From Mesodorylaimus sp. YZB2_4 (lineage: Eukaryota; Nematoda; Enoplea; Dorylaimida; Dorylaimidae), in the NCBI GenBank assembly GCA_030248295.1, contig JASANH010001724.1, positions 735,174 through 799,173 of the forward strand: DNA of 64,000 nucleotides. The letters run 5' to 3'. A program made the position numbers and the translations under genes. Each line of letters opens with the position of its first letter. The stretch's first letter is position 1. The notes under the pieces were generated by a model. That model had not been told where the DNA came from, ran no database searches, and was given only the letters and a program-made list of their open reading frames with translations. Shown one piece after another: positions 31,379-42,324 of the stretch.

Positions 31379-32650
31379 ATGACCATCTCTTTGAAATTCG
31401 GTATCATTGAGATGCCTCCTTTGAGCACGCCGTGCGCCCTTGATACCGTCTGCCCGCAACGAGGCTTAGCCGTCGATGCAGCACTGATTGTATGCCGCAG
31501 ATTACACTTAAATTGCACGTTCGAATGGTTCGGCAGTAGCGAGTGGGGCGACGTGGATGAGAATGGCACTGCGACTGGCATGATCGGCGCCATTGAACGT
31601 GGCGTCTACGACACGTCTATTCCCGGTTTCACACCAACATATCGTCGATTCCAAGCAATCCAGTTCAGCCACACTTACTTCTATTTCGATACTGTCCTGA
31701 CCACTCGAGCACCTGCTGATGGTGGGGAGCCGAATAGAGGACTGGATTGGGGAATCGCGAATGGGTTTCAATGGAGTGTGTGGATGGCCTTTGGACTGCT
31801 GCTGCTGCTCTGTGGGTCATTTCTCACCTATTTTACTTACAGGTGGTCTTCATTATCAAAAAGTGATTTCAATATCAAACAAAACAGTTTTGGATCATTT
31901 TTTGAGTTTAGTATGTCCTTGATTAGAAATGAAATCGAACCTAATTTCACTCGTTCGCTACCATTTCGGATTTGCTATGGTACGTGGCTGGCAGCTGCGA
32001 TAGTGCTGACGAGCTCGTATACAGGAATGCTATTCTCACACAAAATGACCCAATCTGGTGATCTCCCGTTCACTGATCTCGAGTCCTTTGTGACGTGTAT
32101 GGAAGAGGGACGATGCAGAATTGTCACTCACACAGAATCGATTAGTTTTTTCCAACAGCTGACAGTGCCAGGAAGTCAGCTGTCGACGCGAATAGGAAGA
32201 GCAATCGAGGCCTATCCAGTGGTGGTAATTCCCCAGGAGGATATTCCCAAGGCCATATTGGCAGAAAAAAGATATTTTCTCGTTTGGCAATGGCCACGCG
32301 ATTGGGTCTATTACAGTACAAATGGCAATAAGGACTGCAAATATTACATCGTAGATACACCATTTTTGGAAATCGATACTTTTCCAATTAGAAAGAATTC
32401 CACCTTATTGGAAGGCTTAAATGCAATGTCATTCCCATTCATGGAAAATGATTTAGGATTTGCGATTAGGAAAAATTATTTTCACTCGGCTGATTGCAAC
32501 GGAGTACGAAGCGAGGCTGGAGACGAATCAGTGGAAAACGGAATCGGCTCGCTGTTGACTACGTTCTACTTCTTTGCACTGGGTACTGGGACGGGTATTG
32601 CGACTTTAGGCTTAGAAATAATGATTTCAAAGACAAAACTCATGGGTTAA
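31379..32650 (+). CDS. Ionotropic glutamate-like receptor lacking the ATD
   Basis: An intact single-exon frame of 423 codons. It starts directly with the S1 ligand-binding lobe (I-I-E-M-P-P-L, then L-N-C-T-F-E-W-F, G-M-I-G-A-I, T-P-T-Y-R-R-F). TM1 follows near residues 132-153 (WSVWMAFGLLLLLCGSFLTY). The pore loop and TM3 region contains the family block R-S-L-P-F-R-I-C-Y-G-T-W and S-S-Y-T-G in place of SYTANL. After that come the S2 lobe with DLPFTDLESF, and TM4 (S-L-L-T-T-F-Y-F-F-A-L-G-T-G) near 390-412. The short architecture without amino-terminal domain is that of the chemosensory-type ionotropic receptors, of which nematodes have several. No signal peptide is evident at this ATG, so a first exon encoding one could lie upstream. 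Ligand unknown. A decayed paralogue lies 4 kb upstream. Confidence 0.85.
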   Translation: MTISLKFGIIEMPPLSTPCALDTVCPQRGLAVDAALIVCRRLHLNCTFEWFGSSEWGDVDENGTATGMIGAIERGVYDTSIPGFTPTYRRFQAIQFSHTYFYFDTVLTTRAPADGGEPNRGLDWGIANGFQWSVWMAFGLLLLLCGSFLTYFTYRWSSLSKSDFNIKQNSFGSFFEFSMSLIRNEIEPNFTRSLPFRICYGTWLAAAIVLTSSYTGMLFSHKMTQSGDLPFTDLESFVTCMEEGRCRIVTHTESISFFQQLTVPGSQLSTRIGRAIEAYPVVVIPQEDIPKAILAEKRYFLVWQWPRDWVYYSTNGNKDCKYYIVDTPFLEIDTFPIRKNSTLLEGLNAMSFPFMENDLGFAIRKNYFHSADCNGVRSEAGDESVENGIGSLLTTFYFFALGTGTGIATLGLEIMISKTKLMG

Positions 32651-32654
32651 TACA

Positions 32655-33890
32655 AGTGTGAACGTACACGGGTCATGAGACTTCGAAGATTGATAGTAAA
32701 CATTGATAAGGCCATCGCGAAGCATTGTAGACAAAGACAAACATCTTTTACTCAACGGAAATTTCTTTGGATGGCTAATTTACTCACGATCAATCGAGGA
32801 AGAGCGAGGGCGCACGTGTCATAACACTTTTTGGCGCACTGCTTGTCAGCGTTCTCAAATCCTCATGCATATGGGCAATACAAAAAAAGACGTCGTTTGC
32901 TAATGAGATATCCCCCACTTTCCCCCTCCCCAGAACGACGTCATATGTGCAGAAGCCCCTTTATAGCCGATTTCTGACAAAACAGTTCCAAGCCCCTCTT
33001 GCCTCTATATCATGCAAGGTAGACCTATAGATTGCATAGGCTCAACTCAAACTGATCAGCTTATCACCAAGAGCGTATTTGGGATGGGCCCCAAGAACCC
33101 GCTGAGTCTGGGTGGCTTTGGGACCAATTGCAGGACCTATGTTAGCGTTGCTATGAGCAGGTAGCAGCGTGTACTATCTGTTCTCTTTGGGGATGTACAC
33201 GCGGCCCGTGCGGTAACGTGCAGGGAGTGTATATTCTCAACGAAAACAGGCTATATAGACGGCAATATGACCTTAGAATATGCAGGGCACAATGAACGGC
33301 GTATTAGCATCCCCCTCTCTCCCTGTCGTACAAAATCGTTTTTTAGGCAGTCCTCTCCCCGTGAAGGCACGGGTACGTTTTTGTAGTGCCCGATACCGGA
33401 CAGCATCAAAGCCATAATGTTTGCGTGTACTGTGTGATATGATAGCGCTGTTTGGACTGGCTCGCCAAAGGATATCAGCGTGGTGCTTTAGACGATAGCA
33501 ACCCTAGTATGCTAAAGTCCAGCTCTACCCACGCTACCCAGACTCTGCATCCACATGGATTCAAAGTCAAGCATACAGACCCACAAGATGCAAACATGCA
33601 GTACGTCGTAACTAGCTGGATCTACAGCAGGATGTCGCGGCATGAAGAATTGGGTCATAGCAGTTTCTATCATATCCTCCCCAGCCGTATAAATTCACAT
33701 GTCACGAATATCACCAGCCATCAGTGTTCGTTCCCGCTCTTTTGAATTTTCGGAATCATCCATAAACCTTGACCGGAGTGATGTTGCCTGATGTTGATAG
33801 CATCGTCGAGGTACCTTGATAACCGCATCTGGCACGAAGGCAACACTACAATGCTTTTGGAATCGTTGGGTTCAAGAGACTAAGCGGTTG
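32655..33890. other. No gene supported; repeat words only
   Basis: At 32885-32950 'gacgtcgtttg...cccccactttccccctcccc...aacgacgtcat' resembles the CGACGTCGTA repeat at 25725-26000. No gene recognised. Confidence 0.4.
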
Positions 33891-33894
33891 CCCT

Positions 33895-34765
33895 CGTTCG
33901 CAAATATATTAGAATACGCTGATGACTTGGTCATTCTGATCTCAATATGAAGCTTATCGATGATAAGACCCGTATCTGTCAAACTATTGTTGATTTTGTG
34001 CATGAGTGGTCACAAGCAATCGGATTGGAACTGAGCGCCGAGAAGCCCAAAGCTATTCTGTTTCGTTATAATTATCGACATATTGATCAGTAGCCAATTG
34101 TGATGGTTCATAACCAGCCCATTACTTTTACAGACAAAGTCAAATATCTGGGAATAACTTTTTCGTCTGAAATGAAATTCTCAGAGCATGTTCAGGAAAT
34201 TTCCCAGAAAACCCGAGTGATGGTGGGAGCTTTACGTCGAAAACTCGGTCGTCACATCAACAAAGAACTGATTGTGCTGTTTACAAGTCGTGTATTTGTT
34301 CTATTCTCGACTGTAGCTCATGTGCATGCGACCCAATTCTCAAAAAGGACGCGGAGAACCTCGAGAGATCTCAGCTTCTAGCAGTATGATCTATCTGAAC
34401 GATTGGTCTATCAATCCCCTGGACGTGCACTTTCAATTGACTCAATTTTACAAGTTTTGTCATGGTCAACATGATTATCCGACCATCAATTCGTTCATCG
34501 GATCCTTTTATGGTATTCGAAGCAGTTCCCGTTTAACTGCCAGTCTTCCATGATTCCAAAATATCGAGCGAACTCTTTATCCAATCATTTGAGCTGTCCT
34601 TTTATGTTATGGAACGCGTTACCAGAGGATACTGTTTTTTCGGATTTAATGACTGAGCATTTGTTTTTTCCCTGACATTTTAGACATTTTTTTCATCTTG
34701 TATTGGTGTCTGTCCCAGTCAGTGCGCTTCGGGTGCTTTGGGTCATAGTGAAACATGAACATGAA
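33895..34765 (+). mobile_element. CR1-like LINE, RT and 3' end (copy 2)
   Basis: The RT catalytic box reads L-E-Y-A-D-D-L-V-I-L at about 33907-33940. After a stop and frame change comes the thumb region: a block with W-S-Q-A-I-G-L-E-L-S-A-E-K, then V-K-Y-L-G-I-T-F with M-K-F-S-E-H and A-L-R-R-K-L-G-R (34140-34260). Further on, F-Y-K-F-C-H-G (34445-34470) matches the other LINE copies. The tail 'gaaacatgaacatgaacatg' near 34750 is a short tandem repeat. Multiple stops and shifts make it inactive. The 5' half, including the endonuclease, is missing. Confidence 0.75.
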
Positions 34766-35039
34766 CATGGTTGAGCTGAGGGGGTGTCAGTGTGTAAACA
34801 GACGCAGAGGACGATCCCACCATCTCAAGCGGCATCGTCAGCTGCTAAGTCAAATTTGACTGAAGCAATGATTGTGATTTGTTCCTGGATGAGATATAAA
34901 GCTCTCTGTGAAGTATTTGGACCTGTCGGGCCAACTGGTCAGCAGATCAGCCTAAACTCCATCGGTTTATGCATTTTTGCGCGGTGACGAGCCCGAGTAT
35001 TGGATAACATCCGAAGGGCTTCTTCCACACTTATTTTTC

Positions 35040-35275
35040 GGATTTCCTGCTCTAACACTCAGGTTTTGTTTGGGCCTTTTCCTCAAAAACCCACAACACG
35101 CCGGGAATAAAAAATTCGCTTTTAGGCGCTGACCATTTGGCCAGATGGACCCGATATTTTGCTAGAGGGTTTTGTTTTCCCGCGGTAAGAATTCTTATAC
35201 AATCGCTGGTTACTGTATGTCAAGATTGGCGACGCTCCTTTGTCAGAAACTCCATCTCTGAAGTATTGAGGCAGT
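35040..35275 (+). repeat. Dispersed repeat family R1 copy
   Basis: Contains 'aacactcaggttttgtttgggccttttcctcaaaaaccc' in outline, 'ttaggcgctgaccatttggccag' and 'gatattttgctag', aligning with 45-240 and 45700-45850. Confidence 0.6.
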
Positions 35276-35546
35276 TTTAGCGTCTCTTTACACTTGGCTT
35301 CAGCATTGCGGTGATGCGTTTGCGCACGAGAGGGATAGGGTCAGAGTCTGAATTGCTAGGCAAAAACCAACTTGACTTAGAAAAATATAAAATAAAATGT
35401 AGGTTAGAATTTTTTTAACAATGCGTAGTCATACTTACAACATTTTCATGTTTTAGATAGTTCTTTTGCACTTTTTAGACTAGTGGCCTACCAACTCGGT
35501 GTTTCGCGCATCGAAGCTTTTGGCCATCTTTTTCGTCATTCGAAAA

Positions 35547-38500
35547 ATGTCGCATGAAAACGATGCCTTCTTGGGCACGACTCCGAAAGTGGTTCGTGAT
35601 TTCTGTTTAGAAGGTGAGCTGTTTGGGGAATATTTATAAGTTTGATGGTAGGATTCAGGAAAAGTCAGTGAAAAAGTTCGAGCGGTGGAAAATTTAAGTT
35701 TCATAATTATGGGAGCCTGTTTGCAAATAAACAGGTCGTAGTTTTAAAAATAAAGGTCAAATTGATTTTTTTCCTAAAGCTTACTGTAGGTATAGTACTC
35801 GATATTGTTAGGGAGGACATATAGAAATAATACATCAATTTCACAAAACTCACAAAAACTGGATTTATTCCACAGATATTGCCTATGTGGCTCACAGTAA
35901 GGATGTGAGATGTAATTCCATTTTTCTTTCAATCTTAGAACTTTATCCGCAATATTTATTTCGTTATTCGACGCCGCGCAATCTGTTGTTGGATGGGGAA
36001 GGCGTGCACGTATGCGCTCTGGTGAACGTGACATCGCCGGCCAAATTGGTTTTACAATGCGACTACGATCGTCGAGTCTCGGTTCGTTTATCGTACGATT
36101 TAGCTAGAATTTACGACTCGGTTGAGACCCATGATAATTTTAATCTTGTCGAAGAATTCTTGCATCCGGGCGTGCCTGTCGCTGCTCGTTACATTGTTGC
36201 GGACGATTTGCGTTGGTATCGGGCCATCATCGTCCATATCGATCGTAGTGCGTCAGGAAATCAAAAACCGATTCGCATTCGATTTGTCGATAATGGCGAT
36301 TATCAACAAAACGAGATCAGCGAATTAAAATTGATGCCGATCAATATGGGTAGCACCCCGCCGTTGGCCATCAAAGCAAGATTGAAGGGTTAGTCTTTGA
36401 TAATATATTTTGAAATGTTTCGTGGCCTAAATACAGAAATGTAGTACTAACTCTAGGATAGGCCTTGCAAGGGAAAAAATTCGAATTTTTTGATGAGAGG
36501 ACAAATGCTAAAATAGGGCTCCGAAATAAATGGACTGGAAAGTTTCAGCGGTTGAGGAGACCTGCACGTTTCACAAATGGCTGCGATAAATGCAGTATTT
36601 GCGTTTCAGCAAAGTGCATTTTAGCGGCCAGACTGTACTTTTAAAAAAATGTATTGAACGGGACACTTCGAAGATAATAGTTAGTGCGGTCGACCCCGGA
36701 TAATTGCAACCACTCTGGACACGTTACAATTATCCGCGAGTGCAATTAATACAGGGTAAACTGCCCAAGTCCGGAACACCTAAAACCCGAATCCTCTTAC
36801 ATATTGCAAAGAGAACGATGTATTTTTAATTTTGTCCAAGTCAAGAGAATCGTCTGCGCGAAAATAGCTCTAAATTTCGGTTTAAAGCGCAGCTCCACGC
36901 TTGGCAGAGGTATTTCATAAGGCAGCCTAATTCATAAACACCCACTAGGTTTTGGGGGTTTTGGTCGACCTAAGAATAGATTCTAGCGTAGCTCTAGCTT
37001 TTTTCAAAAGCAATTTTTTTAAAAGCTTCCTTCGGCATTCGTCTCTCCTTATTGCTTGGTAGCAAATGGCTGGACTCGTCCCTGGTTCGATCCCCAGTGA
37101 TGGAGATTGGTGTGCGGAACATAAACCATGATCGCTGACCTTGCATGCCAGGCCGCGGGTGACTCACCCAGTTCCGTATAGGTACTCCTTGTGAATAGAC
37201 AGACGTTCACAGAGTCCGAGGACTAGGAGACAATCTCGGCTGTCGAACACCGACAGGGTTCGAAGTGTAGGAGGCGTGTTTGGCCTGTGGAGAAGGCAGT
37301 GTATCTGGTTGCCTTAACTGGCCGCCTTATACACGGAGCAGTATGCGGTTGCCTTGACTGGCCGCCGCATACAGCGTATCAGTTGCCTTCGTTGGCCGCT
37401 CGATACGCTCCTCCAGGCGAGGCTGAAACCCGTCGGGTTGATGTCTCGGGCATCTACGACTAGGTGACCTGCCTGGAGGGTTTTTGAGTCCATCCGCTCC
37501 CCGCGGTATCTTCTCCACTGTAGGGCTATTCCGCCTATTATAGAAGTGTACCAAACCTGGCAGGCGTAGGAGGGAGGCGGCCGACATCGGCGGGTCGAAG
37601 CCTCCCACTTTGGCAGGCAAGTCTTGCGAATACACCTACGGCTGAAACATCAACCCGAGGGGTTGATGTTTCCCAGCCAGGGGCAAGTATCGATTACTAT
37701 CGCCATGGACTACCAGCTGGGGGGTTTTTGCGACGTACTGCTCAATTTTTTTGCGCTTAAAGTCTGCTCTTGTCTCAAGGAGACGATAAATTTAAATATC
37801 GTTGGATGATGTGCCCCGACCAATCCAAAAATCCTCGGTTCCAACCTTTCACTGAGCTGTTTGTCTTCGCTTGACCACTGGTTATTGCCTCGTGGCAGTT
37901 CCAGAGTTCAATTGGAAATATTGGATTACGCCTCACAAGTCACACCTCGCCGATTTGGTCTACCATGATGCGCCCTTTTTGCCTGAGACGCAGCGTCCAA
38001 AGTCCTGGAGTTTTGTGTGTGAGTGAATGGAGCCGAGCGTCGAGGAAAACATGCAAATTTCTTGCCAAACTCGGTTTTTGGGTTCGTAGTTTCGAGTTTA
38101 CCCTTTTAACACTCTGGCTCGCGGATTTTTCTTGAAAAAAAACCAAAAAAATCCATGAGCGTTGAAAAATTTCACTGTACTCTAAGCGCTGACCACTGCT
38201 GACCAGTTACTAGACGCCCCTAATGTTTTGCACAGAGCTCTCTTTTGCACCCCGGAACAAATTACATTTTTTGGTATTCCTAAGTTCGACTTAACGGTTG
38301 GCGATGTTCCCTTGTAAGCCGCAGGTGTATCCAATAACCGCTAGAAAACAGCTTGCCATTGCAAATTTTCTCCAACCACTCTAGTGTAATGAATGAGATG
38401 AGATGAATATTCTGCATGGATGCTTTCTTTCTCTCCTATGATATGAGACCAGAGAAAACATGAATGACTTACGATCAGATTTTGTAAAAAGCTTGGTGTC

Positions 38501-39764
38501 ATACGGCAGAAATATTAGTGACGAGTGGAACTTGATGGAAATATTCGTTTTTATAAAAAATTTGAAGTTAAATTACAGTTATTCAGTTATATTATAAGCA
38601 TCACAGATCTTCTTTACTTTACGTTACCAGGTTTTAAAGTACCGGGGCGGCCGGGGGTTTAAGGTATATATATGTACGTACAGTACAAGGGGCGGTCAAA
38701 AAGTTACCAGAATGTCTTCATGAAACAGGTACAGCTCGAGAATGTCTTTATAAAACAGGGACAACTCGAGATACGTGTGATTTTACTTTTCACCCTAAAA
38801 ACTGTTTAGGTTAACTGCGGTAAATTGTGCACACCAAATGCGAATCTGTTAGCTTTTAAAGTAGGTACAGCAGATCCATGATGAGCAGAGTGGCAAAGCC
38901 TTGAGTGCGCTTGTGCCTTGGCAGCTGGCTAATAAATTCTGTGTGCTTATCATGAGGAGCATTCTCGGAAAAAGTTGATGCGCTATTGATTTTTCAAAAA
39001 AATTTCAAGTTTCACATAATCCGAAATCAGAAATTTTTCCCAGCTGGTCCGATATAATCTGACAAACCCAGATCCGATCCAGCTGTGACTTTTCAGATTG
39101 CTTCTTTATTTTGCCCTTTTTAAAACCGCTAATCTTTTTGCGGAGTCTGCACTAAAGGGGAAGCCATCATTGGAACGCATTTATGCACATGCGGGAATGC
39201 AAACCCATGATAAGCCAGGATGTTCGAACAGCCTTCAGTGCACACAAGGAATAAGGAATAAGAATAAGAATCATGGAATCGTATGGAATAAGAATCAAGA
39301 ATCAACAAACAGGTCGCATTGAAGATGAAGTGTCCGGATTCATGAACTGGCAATAGAATTGGCGGGAATTTAAATTTCAAAGGTTTAAACTTTTCAACAA
39401 GGAGCTCTCCACAAATTGAGTTTTTCGCTCGCAGTAGTTCAGACGTTAAGTCTAAGAAATTATCAATATTTTAGGAACTCGCAAAGATGAACCATTCGAA
39501 GCTTCGATGATACAAGTTTTCGAGGCATGGAATAAAAAGGTTTTGAAAAACGATCTTTGCATAGTCAAATTTTGTGCTTTCGATGCGACCGCCAACGAAT
39601 ATTTGGTTCGATTATTTAATGCTTGCACTGCCGAAGAATTTACTGGTGGTCAATCATCGCTGCTGAATAGTGCGCAAGCTAGTGCTGACGGGGTCGGCGA
39701 TTTGATTCAATTCGACGATGACGATCGAACGAATGATGCCAGTCCGAGTACGTCGTCGAGTTAA
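35547..39764 (+). CDS. Tudor-domain protein (3 exons)
   Basis: Exons are 35547-35613 (ATG, MSHENDAFLGTTPK), 35876-36388 and 39475-39764. Donors are aag|gtgagc and agg|gttagt, acceptors ccacag and ttttag; both junctions keep the frame (phase 1 each), giving about 289 residues. Exon 2 encodes a Tudor fold: PGVPVAARYIVADDLRWYRA, then an I-R-I-R-F-V-D-N-G-D strand matching the family's 'V.F.DYGN' strand, with flanking hydrophobic strands (L-V-L-Q-C-D-Y, V-S-V-R-L-S-Y). Tudor domains bind methylated Arg/Lys peptides, often in germline RNA pathways. The aromatic cage is reduced, since DNGD replaces DYGN. Exon 3 has another hydrophobic-strand block (LCIVKFCAFDATANEYLVRLF) and an acidic, Ser-rich end. 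Intron 2 (3.1 kb) holds a composite SINE and an R1 repeat and could hide a further exon. Confidence 0.75.
36680..36765. repeat. Possible pogo-type transposon end
   Basis: 'gtcgaccccggataattgcaacc' at 36688 and 'acaattatccgcgagtgcaatta' at 36725 form an imperfect inverted pair around a TAATTGC/GCAATTA word. They resemble the subterminal repeats of pogo/Tigger-like elements. Confidence 0.35.
37030..37730 (+). repeat. Composite tRNA-derived SINE, near-complete copy
   Basis: From 37030 the head resembles a tRNA, with a clear box B (GGTTCGATCCCC near 37083-37094). A conserved body follows ('catgccaggccgcgggtgactcaccc', matching the minus-strand copy near 56840-56890). Next come three tandem hairpin units (37299-37409), and then the CCTGGCAGGCGTAGGAGG ... 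CATCAACCC..GGGTTGATG block (37555-37670), ending with 'accagctggggggtttttg'. Relatives lie at 660-925, 13555-13830, 15825-15990, 29870-29990, 53700-53960 and 56745-57020. It sits in intron 2 of the Tudor gene. Confidence 0.65.
37299..37409 (+). repeat. Three tandem hairpin units with covarying stems
   Basis: Each unit keeps the loop-side core GTTGCCTT..NNTGGCCGC but has a different stem. Unit 1 is 37299-37334 with GTGTAT/ATACAC. Unit 2 is 37341-37372 with GTATGCGG/CCGCATAC. Unit 3 is 37373-37409 with AGCGTATC/GATACGCT. The stem letters change while pairing is kept. Observed directly. Confidence 0.7.
38080..39100 (+). repeat. Dispersed repeat family R1, long copy with internal insertion
   Basis: Aligns with 1-620 across most of its length, from 'tttaacactctggc' to 'gatccgatccagctgtgac'. 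Between the blocks 'cttctttacttta' (38610) and 'gcagatccatgatgagcag' (38875) it holds about 220 nt absent from the other copy, starting near 38650. That insertion includes a mariner-end-like 'acaaggggcggtcaaaaagtt' (38694) and a tandem duplication at 38709-38770. Confidence 0.7.
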
Positions 39765-39769
39765 ATGGG

Positions 39770-40660
39770 AGCTATTTTCAATAATGGCGCAGTGAGGTTG
39801 ATTACAAGCCGATACATGTCTGAATTTAAATTTTTTGCGGCTTCGCTTTATTTGTCTTCAAAATTGTTTTAAAAAGTATTATAATATAAACAAGTAGAAT
39901 ATCAATTATGCTCAATAATTTACATTATTAGGATCCATTCCCTTTCGAAAAGAGTATCAGTTGACCAAAAGCTTTTTACTGTGCGCTGAAGGCTTGGAAG
40001 TCACGGAAAATGCCTACTGCGTAATTCACAATAGGATTTCTAGCTGTTTACAAAGTTCTCCGACAAAATTTTTTCCTAAAGTGATGATATTAATTTACTG
40101 TGCATTTATTCACAGTAATAAGATTTATTTACCATTTGGTTTTGAAAACTGCATGGTCCACATGTTGGTGGGAATTTCTTCGAGTAGGTAGGTTCTCCCA
40201 CCGTCAGCTCAGTGTCGACTATACCACTTGGCATACCAGGGGTTGGTACGGTATGGAATGTTTCGTGTGATACTCTGGCGTTGAGGTACACTATATTTGC
40301 TTTATATGGGGTAGTCGGACGTATTTATACTCTCAAATAGTCAGTATCAACCCCTCGTTCAGTATCAACAAAAATTTATAGTTTTTTTAAATCTGCTAAA
40401 ATTGAATTTAATTTTTGGTTGGTACAGGGATGGTCGAGAAAGTCGGTAGGGACAGGAGGTAGACCCCCTGGACAGGATTCCTAGCGCAGGATTTTAGCGC
40501 GGGAGTGGACAGGATTTTTAATAACACGGAGGATCTGCTTTCTCTCAGGTAGGTCGCTGAATTTCGTCAGTCGTTGCGGCGAATGTGATGTGTTGCGTGA
40601 GTAGCTGCTGGATGAAGCGGAGCATAAGAAGTGGAGAAAATTTGGAGAATCATACTGTAC
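39770..40660. other. No gene supported
   Basis: 3' flank of the Tudor gene. AT-rich, with TATAATATAAAC words near 39880. No recognisable coding sequence. Confidence 0.4.
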
Positions 40661-40664
40661 AGTA

Positions 40665-41194
40665 CAGCCGAGTCCGCTTAGTATCACCAGCTCTGCACGG
40701 GAAGAAAATGTGACAATATCCGGACTGTGACTTGAACCGAAGTACTCTCTAAAATGGCCAAAACTTTACTTTTATGCGTTTCATCGCCATTTCGTATCAT
40801 TTTTGTATATTCTTAGCGTTTTTAAAGACGAAACGCTTCTTCAAAAGTTTTTGTATACAAAGAAATCCAAAATATGAGGATCACTCGGATCAAAGCTGAA
40901 GCATAAAGGTGCCATTCGCCTTCATGCAAGCGTTTCCTCGCGAGAAATCCTAGTTTTTGACGATTTTGCATTTGTTTCAGACTGACAAGAGTGGAAACGG
41001 GACTCTTTTCTCACACTTATTCCGCTTGGCCAAGAAATTTATGTGACAATAAGCGGACTAAGTTGAATGTAGCGTGATAATAAGCGAACTAAATATGCAG
41101 ACAAAGTATAGGCAAGAAATTCGGGACTCTGAAAACCTGTGATAATAACCCGGACTGTGACATTATCCGGTGTGACTATAAGTGGACTCGACTG
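40665..41194. mobile_element. Pogo/Tigger-like MITE, 530 bp, TA target duplication
   Basis: The left end CAGCCGAGTCCGCTTA matches the complement of the right end (CAGTCGAGTCCACTTA) and both ends are flanked by TA. Subterminal words of the type GTGACAATATCCGGACTGTGAC and GTGATAATAAGCGGACTAA recur at both ends in opposite orientations. No transposase frame is present. The terminal sequence and TA duplication fit the pogo branch of Tc1/mariner. Confidence 0.7.
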
Positions 41195-41199
41195 TATAT

Positions 41200-41345
41200 G
41201 CCATATTATGCACGACTACTTCTGTTTAGCGAGGTGGCAGCGTTCTTGAAATTATTATGATGATTATGATATGATTGATTGATTGATTGATGAATGATGA
41301 TGATGAATTATTATGTGTTTTATATGCTTATGATTATTTTTCCTT
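41200..41345. repeat. GAT/GATT microsatellite region
   Basis: 'atgattgattgattgattgatgaatgatgatgatgaatta' at 41270-41311. Confidence 0.7.
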
Positions 41346-41361
41346 AGCAACGGGACATATT

Positions 41362-41565
41362 TAATACGCTTTTTCCAACTCCCATCATGCTGGCGACAAT
41401 CTTTTTTACTGCTCGCGGCATCAGAAATATCCGAATGATATGCACGGTGCCCACGACATACCTCTAATTAATGCGATGATTCAGTTCATCAAAAATGATC
41501 CGAATGGATGGAGCTCTGAAAAGTTATCGAAAATCGACTTCACGGGCTTCTTTCTTGCGTAGAGC
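41362..41565 (+). other. Possible orphan coding remnant
   Basis: An open stretch of about 65 codons with a coding-like composition (C-S-R-H-Q-K-Y-P-N-D-M-H-G-A-H-D, then I-P-L-I-N-A-M) ends at TAG near 41561. A stop lies directly before it, no in-phase acceptor is visible, and I do not recognise a family. It may be a gene relic or chance. Confidence 0.25.
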
Positions 41566-41569
41566 TCAG

Positions 41570-42320
41570 AGCGATCGAGGTATCTGAAACGATTTATGAG
41601 ATTTATTTATCCTTTTCGTTGTCGTTGGTTGAAATTTTGCATTTTCACTCATATAGTCGATGTTACACGCGAGGTCAGGAATCCGCGAAGTCAATCCATT
41701 ACCCCCCCCCGTCGTCCTATTGTGCATAATCTACCACAGGAGTCCAAGAAAATCTTGCCCATCCATTAAGATGACAAGCGATCGTTGGGCAGCTGGCAAA
41801 ATAATCATTGTCTTCGGTTTCATATAGCTGGTTTGGATTTGTCCCTAATTAGTGTTTCAGGGTGATGTGTTCACGATCAATGCAATGGGGACCAGCCATT
41901 TCTCAACTGATAATCGTCCACGGGACGGGCGGCTGGGACGAACGTAAAAGATATGACCAGTGAGTCGGCCATGAGTCTCACTGCTATACAGCAACCGATG
42001 GGGAGGTGGTAGTGGGCAGGGGGGGGGCCTGCAAGATCTAATAGTTGCTGTCATGGCGCTGGAACAAAACATACCTACTTTGAGGGTATAAGTCGGAAAG
42101 TCCTCATCATGGTTTATTCTTGGCCAAACACATTGACAGTGCACTTTAACACGAAACATGCAGGGCTATACTGTGGAACGTCAAAAAAGAACTACCATTA
42201 TGGAGTCTGTCAAAAATGCTCTCGAAACCAGCCAAAAGTGTCCCTGGCTACATTCAACGGCACATAATTCCAGAGAGATATTTAAGAATGCAAAAAAACA
42301 CTGCTTCTAACGATTCCAGA
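41570..42320. other. No gene supported
   Basis: Intergenic sequence with C and G runs at 41701-41710 and 42020-42027. No gene or repeat recognised. Confidence 0.4.
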
Positions 42321-42324
42321 TTAT

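Noticed and set aside
37299-37409. CRISPR-like array
   Set aside because: Only three units with changing stems in a eukaryotic SINE; no constant repeat with unique spacers.
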